This document shows, piece after piece, positions 6,271 through 9,018 of a DNA stretch of 9,018 nt. The DNA is from an uncultured Actinomycetes bacterium. Lineage in GTDB: Bacteria; Actinomycetota; Actinomycetes; Nanopelagicales; Nanopelagicaceae. The notes beneath the pieces are model-generated. The model made no database searches. It was not told the DNA's origin and worked only from the letters and a program-made list of their open reading frames with translations. The translations under genes and the position numbers were made by a program. Within the stretch, counting starts at the first letter, position 1. Each line of letters opens with the position of its first letter. The DNA lies in NCBI GenBank assembly GCA_903893085.1, contig CAITKS010000237.1:1-9018 (forward strand), given 5' to 3'.

Positions 6271-6671
6271 AAAAATTCTTCAGAAACGAAAACGGCAGTG
6301 CGAGTGTGGAATTCGTCGCGCTAGCAATCCCACTTTTCATTCCCCTCTTTATCTTCTTAAATCAATTTGCAAATTTAAGCGGAGAAGAAGAAATTGCTCG
6401 AACGCTTGCTCGTGAAGGAGCGCGTGCGTATGTGGCGAGTTCTTCTAGCGAAACTGCTGAAGTTATGATGAATAGAGTAATTATGGCGGCAGGTAAAGAG
6501 TTCGGTCTTACGTCAGCACAATTTTCACGTTTAATAATTGGCCTTAAGTGCAGCACTTCTCCATGCCACTCTCCCAATGGGAGAATTCAAGTAACTGTCC
6601 ACTTTAGCGCCACATCTGAATTTAGATCAGTAACTGCATCGGCACAGGAATACATCTCTCCATGGACTTAA
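6267..6671 (+). CDS. tadE: TadE-family pseudopilin
   Basis: A 134-residue protein with the most canonical N-terminus of the set: basic MKKFFRNENG, then SASVEF (11-16) with Glu15 at +5 and Phe16 at +6 after Gly10, and a helix VALAIPLFIPLFIFLNQF (17-34). The following EEIARTLAREGARAYV (41-56) is the amphipathic helix typical of TadE proteins. Cys95 and Cys100 (KCSTSPCHS) could form a disulfide outside the cell. TadE proteins are minor pilins needed for Flp pilus assembly. ATG 6267 overlaps the preceding stop by 4 nt and the end overlaps the next gene by 10 nt. The symbol is given on family grounds. Confidence 0.82.
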   Translation: MKKFFRNENGSASVEFVALAIPLFIPLFIFLNQFANLSGEEEIARTLAREGARAYVASSSSETAEVMMNRVIMAAGKEFGLTSAQFSRLIIGLKCSTSPCHSPNGRIQVTVHFSATSEFRSVTASAQEYISPWT

Positions 6672-7207
6672 AAAATAGGCTGATACGCGATGAGAGAGGC
6701 TCTATTTCTTTAGTAGTAATTACTTTGTTTCTTGTCACGGTAATGACTTCAATCGTTGTTACGGACATTGCATCAGTTGCAATTGCAAAACGTTCATTAA
6801 CTCAAGTTACAGAAGCGGCAGCGCAACGCGGGGTTCGTAATCTTGACTTACGTGCCTATTATTCCGGCGAATTTGATCTAACGACTATGGCAAGCAATCT
6901 TTTCGGTATCGGACCTGAGGATCCTGGCGTCCCAATCGATTGTTCAAAAGCCGTTGGTGATGTGCAAGAGGCGCTCGTTGATTGGAGTTCCGGTGATAAA
7001 TCTTTAAGGCGTGGTGAAATTACCGCGATGAGAATTAATGACATTGATTGCGATGGATTTGGTATTCAATTGTTAACTGAAGCGACCGCCAGACTTCCGA
7101 TAGTGATTCCAATTTTTAAATTGGACAAGATTCAAATATCGGCGAGAGTTTCGACGACAAATACTCGAAAGGCTGGTTTTTCTCCCTTCGGTATAAGGAT
7201 TTTCTAA
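6662..7207 (+). CDS. TadG/TadF-like pilus-associated protein
   Basis: A 181-residue last gene of the pilus operon. It starts [24 protein letters not shown] (10-14) before a hydrophobic helix (about 16-40), then [27 protein letters not shown] (34-60), an amphipathic stretch common to TadG-related proteins that line the pilus or its base. Cys94 and Cys130 in the extracellular part could pair. Glu at +5 is absent (Val18). The larger VWA domain of classical TadG is missing, so this is a short form. The start lies 10 nt inside the preceding gene. The stop is 20 nt from the prfB start with no terminator between, so pilus transcripts could run on into prfB. Confidence 0.75.
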   Translation: MDLKNRLIRDERGSISLVVITLFLVTVMTSIVVTDIASVAIAKRSLTQVTEAAAQRGVRNLDLRAYYSGEFDLTTMASNLFGIGPEDPGVPIDCSKAVGDVQEALVDWSSGDKSLRRGEITAMRINDIDCDGFGIQLLTEATARLPIVIPIFKLDKIQISARVSTTNTRKAGFSPFGIRIF

Positions 7208-7214
7208 CACTCGC

Positions 7215-7220
7215 TATCCT
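7215..7220 (+). promoter_or_regulatory. Candidate -10 hexamer for a leaderless prfB transcript
   Basis: TATCCT lies 7 nt before ATG 7228, matching TAnnnT, and no Shine-Dalgarno is present. The spacing is identical to that at tadA. No -35 match was seen. This would give prfB its own promoter independent of pilus gene transcription. Confidence 0.45.
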
Positions 7221-7227
7221 TACCCTC

Positions 7228-8331
7228 ATGGCCCGCGAATACGATCTCGAGATTGCTGCGATTGGAGCAACTCTGCTTTCGATCGAAAAGGTCTTGGATC
7301 TTCCTAAGTTAGAGGCCGAAGCGGTTGAACTTGAGGCCGCTGCTGGTGTTCCGAATTTATGGGATGACCCAGAAGCCGCACAGAAAATCACAAGCAAGTT
7401 ATCTAGAGTTCAGAGCACGATTGCAAGGTTGACGGGCTTACGCCGCCGCGTTGAGGATCTGCCTATTTTATTTGAATTAGCGGGTTCAGAACCAGATGGT
7501 TCGGCGCTTAAAGATGCTGAAGGTGAACTTGATTCTGTTGTGAAAGCAATTAGCGAACTTGAAGTTACAACTTTGCTGAACGGTGAATATGACGACCGTG
7601 ATGCTTTAATAACGATTAGATCAGAAGCCGGCGGTGTTGAAGCTGCTGACTGGGCGGAAATGCTTATGCGCATGTACTTGCGCTACTGCGAACGCCATGA
7701 ATTTAAAGTTGATGTACTTGAAACTTCGTATGCCGAAGAAGCTGGAATTAAATCGACAACATTCCGGGTTGGCGCACCTTACGCATACGGCACTTTGTCG
7801 GTTGAGCAAGGAACACATCGATTAGTTCGTATTTCACCATTTGATTCGCAATCTCGTCGCCACACATCTTTTGCTGGCGTAGAAGTTGTGCCAGTTGTAG
7901 AACAAAGTGATCACATAGAAATTGATGAGAAAGAAATTCGCGTCGATGTGTATCGCTCATCTGGCCCTGGGGGACAAGGCGTAAATACAACGGATTCGGC
8001 TGTGCGCCTTACACACATCCCAACAGGAATTGTTGTCTCGTGTCAGAACGAGCGATCCCAAATTCAAAACAAGGCAACTGCAATGGCTGTTCTGCAATCT
8101 AAGTTATTAGAACGCCGTCGCCAAGAAGAACAAGCCAAGATCAATGCTTTAAAGGGCGATAACTCAGGTTCTTGGGGAAATCAAATGCGTTCATATGTAT
8201 TGGCGCCGTATCAAATGGTTAAGGACTTAAGAAATAACCATGAAACCGGAAATACATCTGCAGTATTAAATGGTGAAATTGATGATTTCATCGAAGCAGG
8301 AATTCGCTGGCGTCGTTCTAGCGCCAACTAA
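7228..8331 (+). CDS. prfB: Peptide chain release factor 2
   Basis: A 367-residue class I release factor that reads UGA and UAA stop codons in the ribosome and triggers peptide release. Codon recognition uses the SPF motif at 203-205 ([15 protein letters not shown]), which separates RF2 from RF1 (PxT). Peptidyl-tRNA hydrolysis uses GGQ at 248-250 ([17 protein letters not shown]), where the Gln is usually methylated. The N-terminal coiled region starts [20 protein letters not shown], and [11 protein letters not shown] (45-55) is typical. The frame is continuous from ATG to stop: the in-frame UGA autoregulatory frameshift of E. coli prfB is absent. The order prfB then ftsE is common in actinobacteria. 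ATG 7228 gives a family-length N-terminus. Confidence 0.97.
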   Translation: MAREYDLEIAAIGATLLSIEKVLDLPKLEAEAVELEAAAGVPNLWDDPEAAQKITSKLSRVQSTIARLTGLRRRVEDLPILFELAGSEPDGSALKDAEGELDSVVKAISELEVTTLLNGEYDDRDALITIRSEAGGVEAADWAEMLMRMYLRYCERHEFKVDVLETSYAEEAGIKSTTFRVGAPYAYGTLSVEQGTHRLVRISPFDSQSRRHTSFAGVEVVPVVEQSDHIEIDEKEIRVDVYRSSGPGGQGVNTTDSAVRLTHIPTGIVVSCQNERSQIQNKATAMAVLQSKLLERRRQEEQAKINALKGDNSGSWGNQMRSYVLAPYQMVKDLRNNHETGNTSAVLNGEIDDFIEAGIRWRRSSAN

Positions 8332-8411
8332 ATTTAATATTTCCAAGCTAGATCAGTTATCCCTGTGCACGTTACAGATTTGCATTAGTAATTATTTTCA
8401 CATTGAGCGTT

Positions 8412-8439
8412 AATCATGCGTAGAAAAGCGCATGATTTT
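8412..8439 (+). terminator. Possible terminator after prfB
   Basis: AATCATGCG (8412-8420) and CGCATGATT (8429-8437) form a perfect 9-bp stem with an 8-nt loop, ending in TTTT. It lies 80 nt after the prfB stop, in the 247-bp spacer before ftsE. The T-run is short, so an operator or an RNA structure is also possible. Confidence 0.5.
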
Positions 8440-8566
8440 GCTGAGATTTGATGAGAATCCGCGCAATCTGCACCGATATCAGGCGCATTTGGCCGATCTA
8501 TACCTAAACTAGGTCTCAGTACGGCGCTCTTACCCCTCGTATCCGATCGAGACGCCAAAGTAGAAC

Positions 8567-8573
8567 GAAGGAG
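8567..8573 (+). promoter_or_regulatory. Ribosome binding site of ftsE, deciding its GTG start
   Basis: GAAGGAG lies 5 nt before GTG 8579. It is the strongest Shine-Dalgarno match in the window and fixes the non-ATG start. Confidence 0.85.
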
Positions 8574-8578
8574 TTCGT

Positions 8579-9018
8579 GTGATTCGCTTTGAGAATGTGA
8601 CGAAGTTATATAACGGCCAAGAACGTCCAGCCTTGGACACGGTCAGCCTGGAAATTGTGAAAGGTGAATTCGTATTCCTTGTTGGTCTTTCTGGTTCCGG
8701 TAAATCAACTTTCTTGCGTTTGATCTTGCGCGAAGAGCGCCCAACTGCAGGAATCATTCATGTGGCTGGAAAAGATTTAGGAAAGCTTGCTAACCACAAA
8801 GTTCCAGAGCTTCGCCGCCAAGTTGGAACCGTTTTCCAGGATTTCCGTTTGCTGCAGAATAAAACGATTAGCGAAAACGTGGCATTTACTTTGCACGTAC
8901 TTGGTTATTCCAAGAAAGAGATAGCGCGCGAAGTTCCTGAAGTTCTAGAACTAGTCGGTTTAGAAGATAAAGGCGATCGCATGCCTAATGAAATCTCAGG
9001 CGGAGAACAACAACGTGT
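8579..9018 (+). CDS. ftsE: Cell division ATP-binding protein FtsE, N-terminal part
   Basis: Partial: 146 codons, cut by the right edge; the family is about 225-230 residues. FtsE is the cytoplasmic ABC ATPase that works with the membrane protein FtsX to activate peptidoglycan hydrolases at division. The start MIRFENVTKLY is typical. Walker A is GLSGSGKST (36-44), the Q-loop is TVFQDFRLL (84-92, Gln87), and the ABC signature SGGEQQR (140-146) is reached just at the edge. LLQNKTISENVAF (91-103) is a strong FtsE-type stretch. GTG 8579 is chosen for its ribosome site and N-terminus. ftsX is expected next. Position after prfB agrees with the conserved actinobacterial order. Confidence 0.95.
   Translation, partial: MIRFENVTKLYNGQERPALDTVSLEIVKGEFVFLVGLSGSGKSTFLRLILREERPTAGIIHVAGKDLGKLANHKVPELRRQVGTVFQDFRLLQNKTISENVAFTLHVLGYSKKEIAREVPEVLELVGLEDKGDRMPNEISGGEQQR

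Larger units (their letters stand above)
8332..8578. other. Intergenic spacer between prfB and ftsE
   Basis: 247 bp, the longest non-coding stretch here. It holds the 9-bp inverted repeat at 8412-8437, a small ACCTA/TAGGT dyad at 8502-8514 and a TAnnnT hexamer TAAACT at 8505-8510 that lacks a matching -35. No tRNA or other structured RNA was recognised. Presumably it contains the ftsEX promoter. Confidence 0.6.

Noticed and set aside
8432..8512. 26-codon open frame in the prfB-ftsE spacer
   Set aside because: It starts inside the inverted repeat, has no ribosome site and resembles nothing known.
8530..8757. 75-codon minus-strand open frame over the ftsE start
   Set aside because: Antisense to the Walker A region of a secure ftsE.

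Overview
The window looks like a moderately low-GC actinobacterium with a streamlined genome; a freshwater acI/Nanopelagicales-type lineage is my guess, inferred from protein style and compactness, not tested. Three things support Actinobacteria: an E1/E2-fused 2-oxoglutarate decarboxylase (Kgd type) on the minus strand at the left edge, the prfB-ftsE order at the right edge, and a Gram-positive-style Tad pilus locus with no outer-membrane genes. Genes are packed tightly, several with overlapping ends, and several starts lack a Shine-Dalgarno site but carry a -10-like hexamer 7-8 nt upstream, which suggests leaderless mRNAs. No tRNA, rRNA, insertion sequence, CRISPR array or origin was seen.

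Layout. 1-1152 (minus) is the N-terminal 384 codons of kgd, running off the left edge. A 193-bp divergent spacer follows, then an SDR-family oxidoreductase (1346-2113, plus). It converges, with a 4-nt gap, on a small four-helix membrane protein (2118-2498, minus). Only 19 bp separate that gene's start from a divergently read 143-codon gene (2518-2949, plus), which I read as a degenerate GGDEF domain. From 3047 to 7207 lies a Tad/Flp pilus operon: tadA/cpaF ATPase, tadB, tadC, a Flp-like pilin candidate and three TadE/TadF/TadG-like pseudopilins, mostly overlapping by 1-10 nt. prfB (release factor 2, 7228-8331) follows after 20 nt. A 247-bp spacer with one clear inverted repeat comes next, and the window ends in the first 146 codons of ftsE.

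How it may fit together. TadA would power assembly through the TadB/TadC membrane platform, the 85-residue protein would be the main pilin, and the three small proteins would be minor pilins or priming factors. No prepilin peptidase (TadV) and no TadZ/CpaE localisation protein is present, so they must be elsewhere or absent. The most interesting signal is the gene just before tadA. It keeps a perfectly spaced RxxD inhibitory-site motif of diguanylate cyclases, while the catalytic GGDEF is GEREF and the metal/GTP-binding stretch seems deleted. It could therefore be a cyclic-di-GMP sensor, not an enzyme, controlling the pilus. This is inference from sequence and position.
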